The notes under the pieces are model-generated. The model was not told where the DNA came from and did not search any database. It saw only the letters and a program-made list of their open reading frames with translations. From contig BAXE01000029.1 in the NCBI GenBank assembly GCA_001310415.1, positions 1-55,172 of the forward strand: a stretch of 55,172 nt of DNA. Direction: 5' to 3'. This DNA comes from Enterovibrio sp. JCM 19048. GTDB taxonomy: Bacteria > Pseudomonadota > Gammaproteobacteria > Enterobacterales > Vibrionaceae. The position numbers and the translations under genes are program-made. Positions 40,599 to 50,275 of the stretch are shown piece by piece; positions within the stretch are counted from its first letter, which is position 1, and each line of letters begins with the position of its first letter.

Positions 40599-42643
40599 TC
40601 AGGAAGCGACTTTGCGCGCCTTGCGATTATTGATAAGCAGGGCTTCAAACTCTGCCCGGGGCATAGGCTTGTAGAAATGGAAACCCTGAATGGTGTCGCA
40701 TTTCAGATTGGCTAGCACCGTCGCCTGTTTGCCGGATTCCACCCCTTCTGCCACCACGGACATGTTCAGCGAGCGCCCCAGATTGATGATGTTTTCAATC
40801 AGGGTGACCTGCTTGGGGAAGGTTTCCATGTCAGAGATAAACGCGCGGTCAATCTTGATTTCATCCAGCGGGAACTTCGCCAGGTAAGAAAGTGAAGAAT
40901 AGCCGGTACCAAAGTCATCGATAGACAGGGCAAACCCCAGTTCTTTGATGGCATTTAGCATCTGGATAGCGTGCTCACCGTCGTTCATGACCGCACTTTC
41001 TGTCAGTTCGAACGTGATGAACGACGGGTCGGTCTGGGTGGCATCCAGAAGCTTTTTCATATGGGCGGTCAGATTCGGGTTACGGAACTGCTGTGGCGAG
41101 AGGTTGATTGCCACGCGTCCCGGCAACACTTTCATGTTTTGCCAGCGGCGGACGGTCTGGAATACCTCACGCATGACGTTACGCCCTAAGAGTTCGATCA
41201 TCCCGGAACGCTCAGCCACCGGAATAAAGCGGGCAGCTGATATAGCCTTCCACCGGATGTTTCCAGCGCACCAGCGCCTCAGCGCCGTTGATAGTGTAAT
41301 CCTTGGTGTTGACTTTCGGTTGGTACCACACTTCCAGCCCGTTGTTTTGCAACGCCTTCTGCAGTTCTATTTCCAGCCAGAGGCGCATGCGCGCTTCTTT
41401 GTTCATGTGCTGGTTGTAGGTGACCACGCGGTTGCGACCCTGCTCTTTGGCTTCATACATCGCCGTATCTGCATTTTGCAGCAGGCTGCGTGCATCTTTG
41501 CCGTCGCCAGGGTATTTCACCATACCGATTGAGCAGGCGAGGTATTTACTGAAATGGTACAAATCGAATGGCTGGCTGATGGCATCCACAATGCGGTTGG
41601 CAATATCGTCTGCCACGTCATCGCTTTTTTGTTCAGGGATCAGGATAGCGAATTCATCACCACCCAAATGGCCCAATACGGTTTCTACCGGTAGCTGTCG
41701 GCGCAGGCGCTGAGCGATATCCTGCAACACACGGTCGCCGATGTGGTGACCCAGTGAGTCATTGATATTTTTAAAGTTATCAACATCTAGGTAGAACATC
41801 AGCAGGGGCGTTTCGCTTTTCAGTAACTGTTCAAGCCGGCGCGAAAACCCGTGGCGGTTGTAGAGGCCAGTCAATGCATCAAACTGTGCGAGCTTTTCTA
41901 TCGTCTGTTTGTGATCGCTCGTTTCGACGGTGCGTGAAAGGGTGAGGATTGCCCAGTGCTGCCAAGCAGGCTGACAGAGCCATACGCGATGTTGAGAGAT
42001 GCATCATCAGTATCTGAGTGTTTACTCTGGCATACCAGTTGCTGCCCGGCTTTCAATGAAGTCAGTGACGCTATCACAGACTGGCCTTTGATCGGCGCAA
42101 TCAGCAGGTTTTCAATATCTTCACCCAAGATCTCGCTTGGGTTGTTAAAGCCAAGCATTTTAACGGCGTGTTTATTGGCGCTGAGGATCACGCCATCATC
42201 CAGCACGCAGCAACCGTCGCCGACTAACTGGCAAAGATTGTCAAACCGGCTTTCAGAAGACTCCAGTGCACTGGTTAACACCTGGCGTTCAGACGTGTCT
42301 GCGGCATGAAAAATCACGACCTCCTGCTTCCATTCACTGCCCGACAGCGGTGTAACGCTGAAGTGGAAGCTGGAGTCGTGGATGCCGTCGTTGAGGACAA
42401 TCTCGCCTCTGTAGACTCGCCGTTAAATGCGCAGTCGTAATGGGGTTTCAATGCGTCATAAAAAGTGGGGCCAAGGATCTCATTGTCCTGCTTTCCCACG
42501 AGTTCGCTTTGGTCTAACCCACTGATTTCACAGTAACGTTGGCTGACCCAGAGATAATGATGATTTTTGTCGAGAACGGCAAAGAGAAAGGGGCTGTTCT
42601 GGGTAAGGCGTGAAAACCAATAGGTCAACTGCTCAACAGGCAT
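40599..42643 (-). CDS. PAS-PAS-GGDEF-EAL c-di-GMP enzyme (three apparent frameshifts)
   Basis: Soluble sensor enzyme of cyclic di-GMP turnover, about 682 aa. Order: PAS (NSPFLFAVLDKNHHYLWVSQRY), second PAS (QLVGDGCCVLDDGVILSANKHAV), GGDEF domain with intact GGDEF, then EAL domain with intact EAL (GAEALVRW), NLSPQQF, ELTES, DDFGTGYSSL, KIDRAF and AEGVE. Both catalytic sites look functional; no RxxD inhibitory site precedes GGDEF. No membrane segment is visible. Frames must be joined at 42406-42407 (one base), 41952-41954 (one base) and near 41236 (two bases, SPARFIPVAERSG expected). The gene lies between ubiUV and ubiT. Diguanylate cyclase or phosphodiesterase dominance cannot be predicted. 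Confidence 0.85.
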
Positions 42644-42703
42644 TTAGGCACCATACTTCCTAGCTAGTAAGCTATTTCCTGATTCGATTCCATTGTTGAG
42701 ACA

Positions 42704-42717
42704 ACACTATATAGTGT
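42704..42717. promoter_or_regulatory. 14-bp palindrome between c-di-GMP gene and ubiT
   Basis: Perfect palindrome ACACTATATAGTGT in the divergent intergenic region; a possible operator or promoter element. It does not resemble an FNR box. Confidence 0.35.
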
Positions 42718-42842
42718 GAGAGCTCAACTATAAACCTTTCTGGTGAAGAGCTTTATTTTTTTGACACAAGGCATGAAATTTCGCCGTGACACTGGCATAC
42801 AATGGCCGATACTTTCGACTGACTCTGAATTGGAACACGACA

Positions 42843-43370
42843 TTGCTCGATAAACTTCATGCGACACTGGTGCAGCAAGCGCCGTCTTTCCTGCGTATCC
42901 CTGTCAAACTGGTCCCGGCATCTGTTCAGCAGACGTTGATGCTGGAAACGTTGAAACGTGTTTTTCACGAAGCGCTTGATGATGGGGAGTTTGAGTTTCT
43001 TGAAGGCCGATGGCTGGAAGTGCACGTGCGCGATGTTGATTTCAAAAGCTACATAAGCTTTGAAAACGAAAAGCTGGTGGTGCGCAGTGACATTGAAACA
43101 CCCGATGTACGCTTTAGCGGCAACCTCAATGATTTGGTGTTGATTGCTGCGCGTAAGGAAGACCCGGACACCCTGTTTTTCCAGCGCCGCCTGCTTATTG
43201 AAGGTGACACTGAGTTGGGATTGGAAGTGAAGAATTTGATGGACAGTGTCGATTTGGCGTCACTGCCTGCTGTTTTGCGTCAGGGCCTGTTTACATTGGC
43301 AGACTTTGTTCAAAAAGGGCTGCAAACCGAACCATCGGTAAACGAGGCAAATTATGCTCATAAGATCTGA
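42843..43370 (+). CDS. ubiT: Ubiquinone biosynthesis accessory factor UbiT
   Basis: SCP2-domain lipid-binding protein required with UbiU/UbiV for oxygen-independent ubiquinone synthesis. The sequence tracks E. coli UbiT (YhbT): FHEALDDGEFEFLEGRWLEVHVRD, LIAARKEDPDTLFFQRRLLIEGDTELGLEVKNLMD. I choose the TTG at 42843 (reads MLDKLHATL, 175 aa) because homology begins there and a GGA precedes it. An in-frame GTG at 42786 would add 19 unconserved residues. The gene overlaps yhbS by 17 bp and is divergent from the c-di-GMP gene. Confidence 0.9.
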   Translation: MLDKLHATLVQQAPSFLRIPVKLVPASVQQTLMLETLKRVFHEALDDGEFEFLEGRWLEVHVRDVDFKSYISFENEKLVVRSDIETPDVRFSGNLNDLVLIAARKEDPDTLFFQRRLLIEGDTELGLEVKNLMDSVDLASLPAVLRQGLFTLADFVQKGLQTEPSVNEANYAHKI

Positions 43371-43857
43371 AGCGCTGGCGGACTTGCTCGCCATCGACAA
43401 ACTGTTGAATAAGACCTTTCCGAGCGACGCGGAAGCGAAGTTGGTGATGTCGCTGCGTGAGAATGGCCACAACACGCTCTCGTTGGTGGCCTGTAATGAC
43501 GAGGGTAAGGTGGTTGGGCATGTCATGTTCAGCCCTGTGATGGTCAACGGTGCGGATATCGGCATTCAGGGACTGGCACCGCTTAGCGTTCACCCGGATT
43601 ACCGCAACCAAGGCGTTGCTGCACAGTTGGTGAAAGAGGGCATAGAAACCTTGCATGAATTCGGCTATCCGGGTTGTGTGGTTTTGGGAGATAGCGGTTT
43701 TTATGGGCGCTTCGGGTTTAAACCCGCAGCGAGCTATGGTCTGCAATCGACCTTTGATGTACCGGCTGAGGCGTTTATGGCATTAGAGCTTGAACCAGGC
43801 GCATTCGGTGATTGCGAGGGCGTTGTGAAATATTGCGCTGAATTTGATGCTTTGTAG
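43354..43857 (+). CDS. yhbS: GNAT N-acetyltransferase YhbS
   Basis: A 167-aa GCN5-related acetyltransferase similar to E. coli YhbS. The acetyl-CoA binding motif is HPDYRNQGVAAQLVKEGIE, preceded by IQGLAPLSV and followed by GCVVLGDSGFYGRFGFKPA. The substrate is not defined. It overlaps ubiT by 17 bp, so the two are translationally coupled; the same two genes are adjacent in E. coli. A terminator follows. Confidence 0.88.
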   Translation: MLIRSEALADLLAIDKLLNKTFPSDAEAKLVMSLRENGHNTLSLVACNDEGKVVGHVMFSPVMVNGADIGIQGLAPLSVHPDYRNQGVAAQLVKEGIETLHEFGYPGCVVLGDSGFYGRFGFKPAASYGLQSTFDVPAEAFMALELEPGAFGDCEGVVKYCAEFDAL

Positions 43858-43881
43858 GCTATCACTTTCATGAACCGTGTT

Positions 43882-43912
43882 GAGAGCTGCCCCGGGCAGC
43901 TCTCTTCGTTTT
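43882..43912 (+). terminator. Terminator after yhbS
   Basis: GAGAGCTGCC / GGCAGCTCTC (10 bp) with CCG loop and a T-rich tail. Confidence 0.8.
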
Positions 43913-43979
43913 GGCTATTGGGCGATTTTTGGTAGCATGCAGCCTCAACCACCATTTTTTCTGTGAGCAGGCTTGTGGC

Positions 43980-44378
43980 ATGAATGACGTGCAAAGACTC
44001 AAGGAGATGGGGATCCCGGTCTGGGAACTTCGTCGACCGCAACTTTATCCGAATAGCTCACCTCAAATGGTTGCGTTGCCGGAGGATTGTAAGTTGCTGC
44101 TGGTGTGTGACTCACCCATTAATGAGAAAGAAGCCTGGTTGTTCGGCAAAATTCTCGCCAGCATGAAACTGACGCCTGAACAGGCGCGTCTTTTACCTTC
44201 CTCTGCCGTTGCTCATGTCACCCAGCATCAACTGCAGTGGGTGTGGTATTGCGGTGTACCGGCCCAAGGTGGCTTAGCGACAGCAGCGGTATTGACCTCT
44301 CCTTCACTGAACGTACTTGAGCATGATCAGTCAGCGAAAAAAGCGTTATGGCAGCAAATAAAGCAGTATGACAAGTAA
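43980..44378 (+). CDS. holD: DNA polymerase III subunit psi
   Basis: Psi bridges the clamp-loader complex to chi and thereby to SSB. 132 aa, starting MNDVQRLKEMGIPVWELRRPQLYP, with KLLLVCD and the C-terminal region HDQSAKKALWQQIKQYD typical of HolD. Overall conservation of this family is low, so the call also relies on its place directly before rimI, which it overlaps by 11 bp, as in enterobacteria and vibrios. The start ATG 43980 is preferred over an upstream in-frame GTG. Confidence 0.85.
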   Translation: MNDVQRLKEMGIPVWELRRPQLYPNSSPQMVALPEDCKLLLVCDSPINEKEAWLFGKILASMKLTPEQARLLPSSAVAHVTQHQLQWVWYCGVPAQGGLATAAVLTSPSLNVLEHDQSAKKALWQQIKQYDK

Positions 44379-44813
44379 ACTTCTCCCAATGGACAGCCAG
44401 TGGCTGGACAGCGTAGTAGCGATAGAAAAAGCGGCACACAGCCACCCGTGGGCTGACAGTTTGTTGATGAAGCCTGAGGCCAGATTTGGCTGTAACCGGG
44501 TATTGGTCGAAAACGGCAAGGTGGTGGGATATTTCTTTGCCCAGTGTGTGGCCGGGGAGGCGTCGTTGCTGAATATCGCTGTTGCGCCTGATTGTCAGGG
44601 CAAGGGCTATGGTAAACAGCTCCTGCAGGCGTTTTTGAATTGTATGCGCGAAGCGGGCGGCGAAGAGGCCTGGCTGGAAGTGCGCGAAAGCAATACGCCC
44701 GCTATTCGCCTTTATGAGTCGCTGGGCTTTAACGAGTTTGACCGCCGTTACGACTACTATCCAACTGCCACTGGTCGGAAGATGCGCTGATCATGAGTTA
44801 TTGGTTTGAGTAG
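44368..44813 (+). CDS. rimI: Ribosomal protein S18-alanine N-acetyltransferase RimI (apparent frameshift)
   Basis: GNAT enzyme that acetylates the N-terminal Ala of S18. Motif A is CQGKGYGKQLL, with LLNIAVAP before it, and AIRLYESLGFNEFDRRYDYYP near the end is characteristic. A G is missing at 44777-44778 (CGGGAAGAT expected), which stops the frame at 44790. Repair continues TGREDALIMSYWFE to a TAG at 44811, giving 148 aa, the same as E. coli RimI. It overlaps holD. Confidence 0.92.
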
Positions 44814-44837
44814 ACATTTCCTGTTTTAGTCAAAAAG

Positions 44838-44862
44838 AAAACCCGCATTCAGCGGGTTTTTT
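44838..44862. terminator. Bidirectional terminator rimI/lapD
   Basis: AAAACCCGC-ATTCA-GCGGGTTTTTT between convergent rimI and lapD. Confidence 0.88.
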
Positions 44863-44872
44863 GTTATCGGTT

Positions 44873-46800
44873 TCAGGATGTTTTCTCGTCCCGTACCATT
44901 AATGTCGGCGGGTGAATAAAGCCCTGGTAGGCATCAATAAATTCCCGGTTAAGGAGTTGTTTGCTCTCATCGTCTTTGATGCCGGTAGCAATGACCGTAA
45001 TATCAAGGGATTCGGCAATGTTTGCCAGCATTTCAGTGAACAGACGGTTCTGACCGTTTTGCTCTTTGCTGAAGGCCTGATCGAGTTTGACATACGCAGG
45101 TTTTATTGCGGAAAGGTATTCCACCCCCTGCAAGTGGCGGCCAAAGTGATCAACCCCCACAGATGCACCGAATTTGCGGACTGTTTCACTGAAAGTGATA
45201 CAGACACTGAGGTTGTTCCGCGCACTCGCTTCACTGATTTCAAAGAAGAGTTTCTCCGGTGGCAGGACGTTTTTCAGTATCTGCTCCAGCCAACGGGCAA
45301 AAGAAGGGCTGCACAGGCTGTCATCGGTCAGGTTGAGTGCCAGCGCCTGAGAAATCGGCTCTCTGGCATGCTGCTCTGCCAGACAATCAATGACCATCCT
45401 GTCGAATGCTGAGCCCTTTTCGAACAATTGGATGTATGGCATCAGCCTGCCTGCTGTCTGCCATTTATTGTCGATCAAGGCTTGTGTAAAGACTTCAGCA
45501 TGAAGCGGCTCCTTATGATCCCAGGCCATGACTGGTTGGGTCTGGAGGCGGATGGTTTTTTCTTTAATCACATGTGACAGCAATTCACGCCAGGTTTCGC
45601 GGTCGATAACCTGTTCTTCTGATCCTCGGTTGAATACAAACACCTCGCCCTGTTTTATCGCCCGCTGTAATGCGTTATCAGCCAAAGACAGTAGCTGTGA
45701 ACCCGGCATCTCCTGCCCATGCACAGCGCCGATGTGAAAGCCGTGGTTCGGCTCAAAACCTGCCATGGAGACTTCGTTGTTCAGGGTACTGATAAAGTTG
45801 TGTAAGCAGTTGCGGCTTTGCTCTTCACTTTGTGACGGCAGCAGTATGGCGATTTCACTGCCACTTATCCGGGCAATGCAGATGTTCTTGTTGTCACTGA
45901 AAGCTGTGCGCAGTGAATTGGCCAGCAAGCGCCAGGTTTCATCGCGGGCAATATAGCCGTATCGGCGGTAGATCGTATCTAACCATTCCATCTGTGCGAT
46001 AAAAATGGCACCCGGCGTATCTTCACTTTCACTCATCCAGCTATTGAGCTGGTGGGTAAAATATTCGCGGTTGGGGAGGGTGGATACCGCATCGAACATC
46101 ATGCTGTTGTTGAGGGTTTTCAGCTCTTTATGCAGTGACTGGATCATGCGTTGTATATTGAGCGTCAGCGTGTCCAATGCCACATCCAGTGCCGGAAGAC
46201 CTGATTGAGGGGCTGATTGCAAGGAGGCGAAATCCTGCTGGGCGAGCTTTTTAACAGTGGCCGTCGCCTTCGCAATGGCGGACTGCTTTCTGGCGACAAG
46301 TATTGTGAAAAGAATCACTAGTCCTGCAATCGCGCTGCCAAGTGGTAGAAAAAGGTACAGCAACTGGTCTGCCACATGTGCCCGCGCCTGAGATGCTGAG
46401 AGTGTCAGGCTCATGGTGGCAAGCGATGTGCTTCATAGGTCAGTAATGTGGTTGTTGATACCGGATTAATATAGATAATCCTGTCATACCAGTGACTTTT
46501 TACTGTCGGTTCGGGGGAAGACCAGGTTGCTTGTTCTGCAGTGATTTGATCGGTAAGAGTGATTTTTTCGACTTCAGCAGAAAGATTGGCATCCACAATG
46601 CGGTTGATTGCGGTGACATCATAGTGCGCGATAAATGGCGGTAAAATCTGGGAAAGTTGGTGTTGCAATGCATCCGCACGTAAATTAAGACTGCGTTGTT
46701 GTTGATAGGTTGAGCCTGCCAGCATTGCGCCCAGAGAGAGCAATACCAGACACGCTGCAGTCAAATATATCCAGGCCAGCGACGAGCGTTTTGTGAACAT
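44873..46800 (-). CDS. lapD: LapD-like c-di-GMP receptor (apparent frameshift)
   Basis: Inner-membrane c-di-GMP effector that, when bound to c-di-GMP, holds the LapG protease and so keeps the RTX adhesin on the cell surface. Domain order: TM1 (about residues 9-28), periplasmic LapD/MoxY-type domain, TM2, HAMP-like linker (ATVKKLAQQDF), degenerate GGDEF domain (SGSEI in place of GGDEF) and degenerate EAL domain (AEVF in place of EAL; NLTDDSL; GVDHFGR). Both are therefore probably non-catalytic. A C is missing at 46415-46416 (CCACCCATG expected on the coding strand), splitting the gene. Repaired length is 642 aa. Its position next to LapBCE genes supports the call. Confidence 0.88.
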
Positions 46801-46831
46801 AGCGAATCTCGGGTTATAAGGGCACGAAAAT

Positions 46832-46858
46832 AAGCCGGCCTCTTGGAGACCGGCTTTT
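46832..46858 (-). terminator. Terminator between OmpA-like lipoprotein and lapD
   Basis: AAGCCGG / CCGGCTT stem with T-rich tail on the minus strand, 31 nt upstream of the lapD start codon. Confidence 0.75.
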
Positions 46859-46863
46859 GTCTT

Positions 46864-47456
46864 TTATTCCGCGGTAAATATGTTCCAGCGCATATCAGTG
46901 GTGTTGTAGCTTCCAGATAGGGTTGCCATCACACGGCGGTTAACTTCGTGCGCATAGTCTGAGTCTTCATCGATAAGGGGGTTGTATCCCCAAAACCAAC
47001 GGCATCAACACGAGCCTGATCAATACCGAAATCATTCACCAGCGCTCTTGCCACCGCTTCAGCTCGGCGTTGTGACAACGTCAGGTTGTATTCGGGGTTA
47101 CCTACTTTACTGGCATGCCCTTCAATAGTGACGTTGGCGTCAGTCTGGTCGTTGAGGAAGTCCGCCAGCTGTTGGAGCTTGGCGTAGTTGCTCGGACGCA
47201 GGTCGGCTGAGTCATTGGGGAACTTCACATTCAGGCGGAAACTTTGGTTTACCGTTTTGTCGCGTGGACAGCCATCGTTATCGACAGCGGCGCCGACTAG
47301 GGTATCGCCACATCGTTCCCGCGCTTCTATTACACCATCGTAATCAAGGTCACGCAGGTCGTGTTTTTGCTCTGCCTGAGCCTGCATGGTGACCACTTCC
47401 TGCTGTGCACAACCGGCGAGCAGAAGCATTGATAAAGCTGTGATGATCATTCTCAT
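46864..47456 (-). CDS. OmpA-family lipoprotein of the Lap locus (apparent frameshift)
   Basis: Outer-membrane lipoprotein with a C-terminal OmpA peptidoglycan-binding domain. Lipobox LLAGC has its Cys at residue 16. An Asp-rich DLDYDGVIEARERC segment resembles a thrombospondin type-3 calcium repeat, followed by OmpA signatures IEGHASKVGNPEYNLTLSQRRAEAVARAL and VGFGDTTPL. A C is missing (five present at 46977-46981, six expected), which cuts the protein at 46929. Repair reads PLIDEDSDYAHEVNRRVMA and gives 197 aa. Its ATG overlaps the tolC-like stop (ATGA). Similar OmpA-domain genes sit beside type I secretion genes in Shewanella and vibrio adhesin loci. Confidence 0.85.
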
Positions 47457-48871
47457 GATTGCGCACCTCCGTTGTTGCTATTTTCCCCTTCCCACACTGC
47501 CGGCGTCGTAATTCGTAATGACTCCAACAAGCTGCCCGTTGCATTAAGCAGGCGATACTGGGCAATAAGGTCATCATACTCAGCAGTGAGGTATTCGCGA
47601 CGCGCCTGGAACAGTTCGTTTTCTGCATCCAACACATCAATTAGAGTGCGTTGCCCAATCTTAAACTGGTCGTCATAGGCGTTGCGGGTTTCCAGTGCGG
47701 CTTCGACATGCTGACGCAAATATTGCATCTGTTGCTTGAGAAACACCCGGGCGTTCCATGCCAGCGTTGTGCCTTCTTCGATATCTTGGTAAGCGTTTAG
47801 CTGGATCGCTTTTGATTCGTTAATGCTGTAAGCGGCTTCGCGCTCACGGGCACGGTCAGCGCCACCGGAAAACAGGTTGTAGTTGATACGCACCATGGCG
47901 AGAACTTCGTCGCTATTCCCACCTACATCTGCGCCAATCGTGTCGTTTGGATTGGCGGTTGTGCCATCATTTCCATCCAGATTGTCATCCCAGCTGCAGA
48001 TAGATCAAAAGTGACCTGAGGGTAGTAGTTGCTCTTGCTGGCATCACGCTGAGCCATTGCAGCGTTGATATCACTGCCTGCGGCTTTAAGGGTTGGATGG
48101 TTTTCTTTTGCCAGAGACAAGGCCTGTTCCAATGTCGTGGGCAACATGATGGCATCGGGGACAGGGATCCGCGTGTCTTGCGGTGCCACACTGACAAGGC
48201 GCTGGTACGCAACACGTGAATCTGACAGGTTGTTCTGTGCTGAAATGAGGTTTGAATGGGCACGGGCTAGACGACCGGTGACCTGTGACAGATCAGCGGT
48301 TGAACCCAGACCCGAGTCGGTTTTCTGCTTAACTTGCTCGAAGATGGTCTGGTGGCTGGCAAGATTACGCTCGGCCAGCACAACCACTTGCTCGGCGCGC
48401 ATAAACTCGAGATACGCTCTTGTCACTTCAAGCGCTAAATCTTCTGCAGTTGAGAACAATGTCCATTGCTCGGCGCTGGCTTCGTATTCTGTGCGTTTGA
48501 CTTCATTGGTGGTTTGAAAACCACTGAAAAGCACCTGGCGAAGGGATACGCCAATCTCTCGACGTGTAAGGTCAACGTTTTCATCGACGCCATAGAGTGC
48601 CGAATCCCGGCGTAGAAGGGCTTTCTGTCCATTCACGACCTATCCCTGCATCAAAATTGATTGTGGGATAGTAGCTTGCAGAAGCCTGGTTGATTTGCTC
48701 CTCGCTGGCTTTAAATCGGTTAAATGCCTGCTTGATTTGAGGATGAGTGTCCAGCGCTGAAGCAACGGCTTGCTCCAAAGACTGGGCGGACACTGCTGGC
48801 GGAAGCAAAACTGCAGCTACTGCCAATGCGGCCACGCTTTTTTTAAGCGTTTGGCTGACATTGTTTCTCAT
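47453..48871 (-). CDS. lapE: TolC-family outer-membrane protein LapE/AggA-like (two apparent frameshifts)
   Basis: Outer-membrane channel of the type I secretion system for the RTX adhesin. The signal peptide is hydrophobic and ends AVSA (about residue 29); the mature start is QSLEQAVASALDTHPQIKQA. Both TolC repeats are visible (REIGVSLRQVLFSGF; ALETRNAYDDQFKIGQRTLIDVLDAENELFQARREYL). Joins are needed near 48608-48612 (two bases missing; STRRDSALYG expected) and at 47989-47991 (one base; AAGDDNLDGNDG expected). Repaired length is 473 aa. It is upstream of the OmpA-like gene and downstream of lapC in one operon. Confidence 0.9.
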
Positions 48872-48893
48872 TTCTCTCTCCTTGTTATTATTA

Positions 48894-50275
48894 TCAACGC
48901 TCTTTGAGTGCTGATTCTCTCGCCCTTAAAATTGGGTTGAGTAGATATTCCAGTACCGTCCTTTTCCCTGTAATGATGTCAACCGAGGTCAACATTCCCG
49001 GAATGATCGGTAATTCACTGCCATCTTTTTTCTCCAGACTCGACTTCTCTGTCCGGATCCTAACCAAATAGAAGCTGTTTCCTTCTTCGTCCTGCGTGGT
49101 GTCTGCGCCAATGTGTTCCAGCGTGCCGTTCAGCCCGCCGTAGCGCGTGAAATCGTAAGCCGTCACTTTTACCACCGAAGGTAAACCTGCGTGCAGAAAC
49201 GCAATGTCTTTCGGGGCAATCTTGGCCTCAATCAGAAGCTGATCTTCTGCGGGAACGATTTCGATCAGATCAACACCTGCTGAACAACGCCACCTAGGGT
49301 ATTGATATGAATGGTTTTAATAGTGCCGGTGACAGGTGCTGTGATCACCGCTTTGTCGACTTTATCCTGCGCCCCTACTTGAGCCTGGGTAAGGCGTGAC
49401 AGTCGGGTTTCCAACTCGCTCATTTTGGCCCGGGTTTCATTGCTGAACGCCAGTACAGCCTCACGGCGTTTCAATATCGCTTCATCGACAGTGGCCTTGA
49501 TTTTTGGCTGCATTAAGCGAAGTGAATCAAGCTCACCTTTGAGGTCATTCACCTGACGTTCAAGCTTGAGTAATTCGACTTCTGAAACGATGCCTTTTTT
49601 CGCCAAAGGGACAGTGATTTTCAGTTCCCGCGAGATAAGGCCATAGCTGCCGGAAAGGGTGCGGAGTTTGGAATCTATTTCCTGACTTTCCTGCTGCTTT
49701 TGCAGAATCTGTCGCGCGAGGATCTCCAGCCTGTTTTTGAGGTCCATTAACCGCCCCTGATACTCCAACTGTTGCCTTGCAATGAGCTCAGGTTCATTGT
49801 CGGAAAGGGTTTCAGGAAACACGACTGGCTTTAAGTTGATCTCAATCTGCTCGCGCCAACTCGGAGCATCAGGCAGCAGGGTGATGCTGTTCAGTTCTGC
49901 CTGCATACGAATGACATTGGCACGAAGGCTGGAAACTTCTTCTTCTTGTTGTGCAAAATCGGAGCGAAAGCGGGTGTCATCGATACGCGCGAGGGGTTCA
50001 CCTTGCTTTACCAACTGGCCTTCTTGCACGTACATAGCCTGAAGAATGCCGCCGTCGAGACTTTGAATAAGCTGGATTTGGGAAGAGGGGATGACCTTTC
50101 CTTCACCGCGGGTAACGCGGTCCAGGGATGCCAGACTTGCCCAGGTGATGATTGCGGCGAAAAAGGCAAACACGCCCCAGATAACCATGCGGTAGCGGAC
50201 TGGTGCATCAGTCAGCATGGCGCCATACAGGTCATCCGTCATCTCTATGTCTTCACGCTTAAAGGCGTTAGTCAT
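48894..50275 (-). CDS. lapC: Type I secretion membrane-fusion protein LapC (HlyD family; apparent frameshift)
   Basis: Periplasmic adaptor joining the LapB exporter to the TolC-like channel. A single N-terminal transmembrane helix (about residues 30-48, VIWGVFAFFAAIITWASL) is followed by biotinyl-lipoyl-like GEGKVIPSSQIQLIQSLDGG, a long coiled coil (about residues 110-310) and the beta-barrel region (VDKAVITAPVTGTIKTIHINTLGG). A G is missing at 49276-49277 (CAGGGTGTT expected on the coding strand). Repair reads VVQQGVDLIEIVPAEDQLLIEAKIAP, 460 aa. Start 50275 follows AGGGG and overlaps the lapB stop by 8 bp. Confidence 0.92.
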
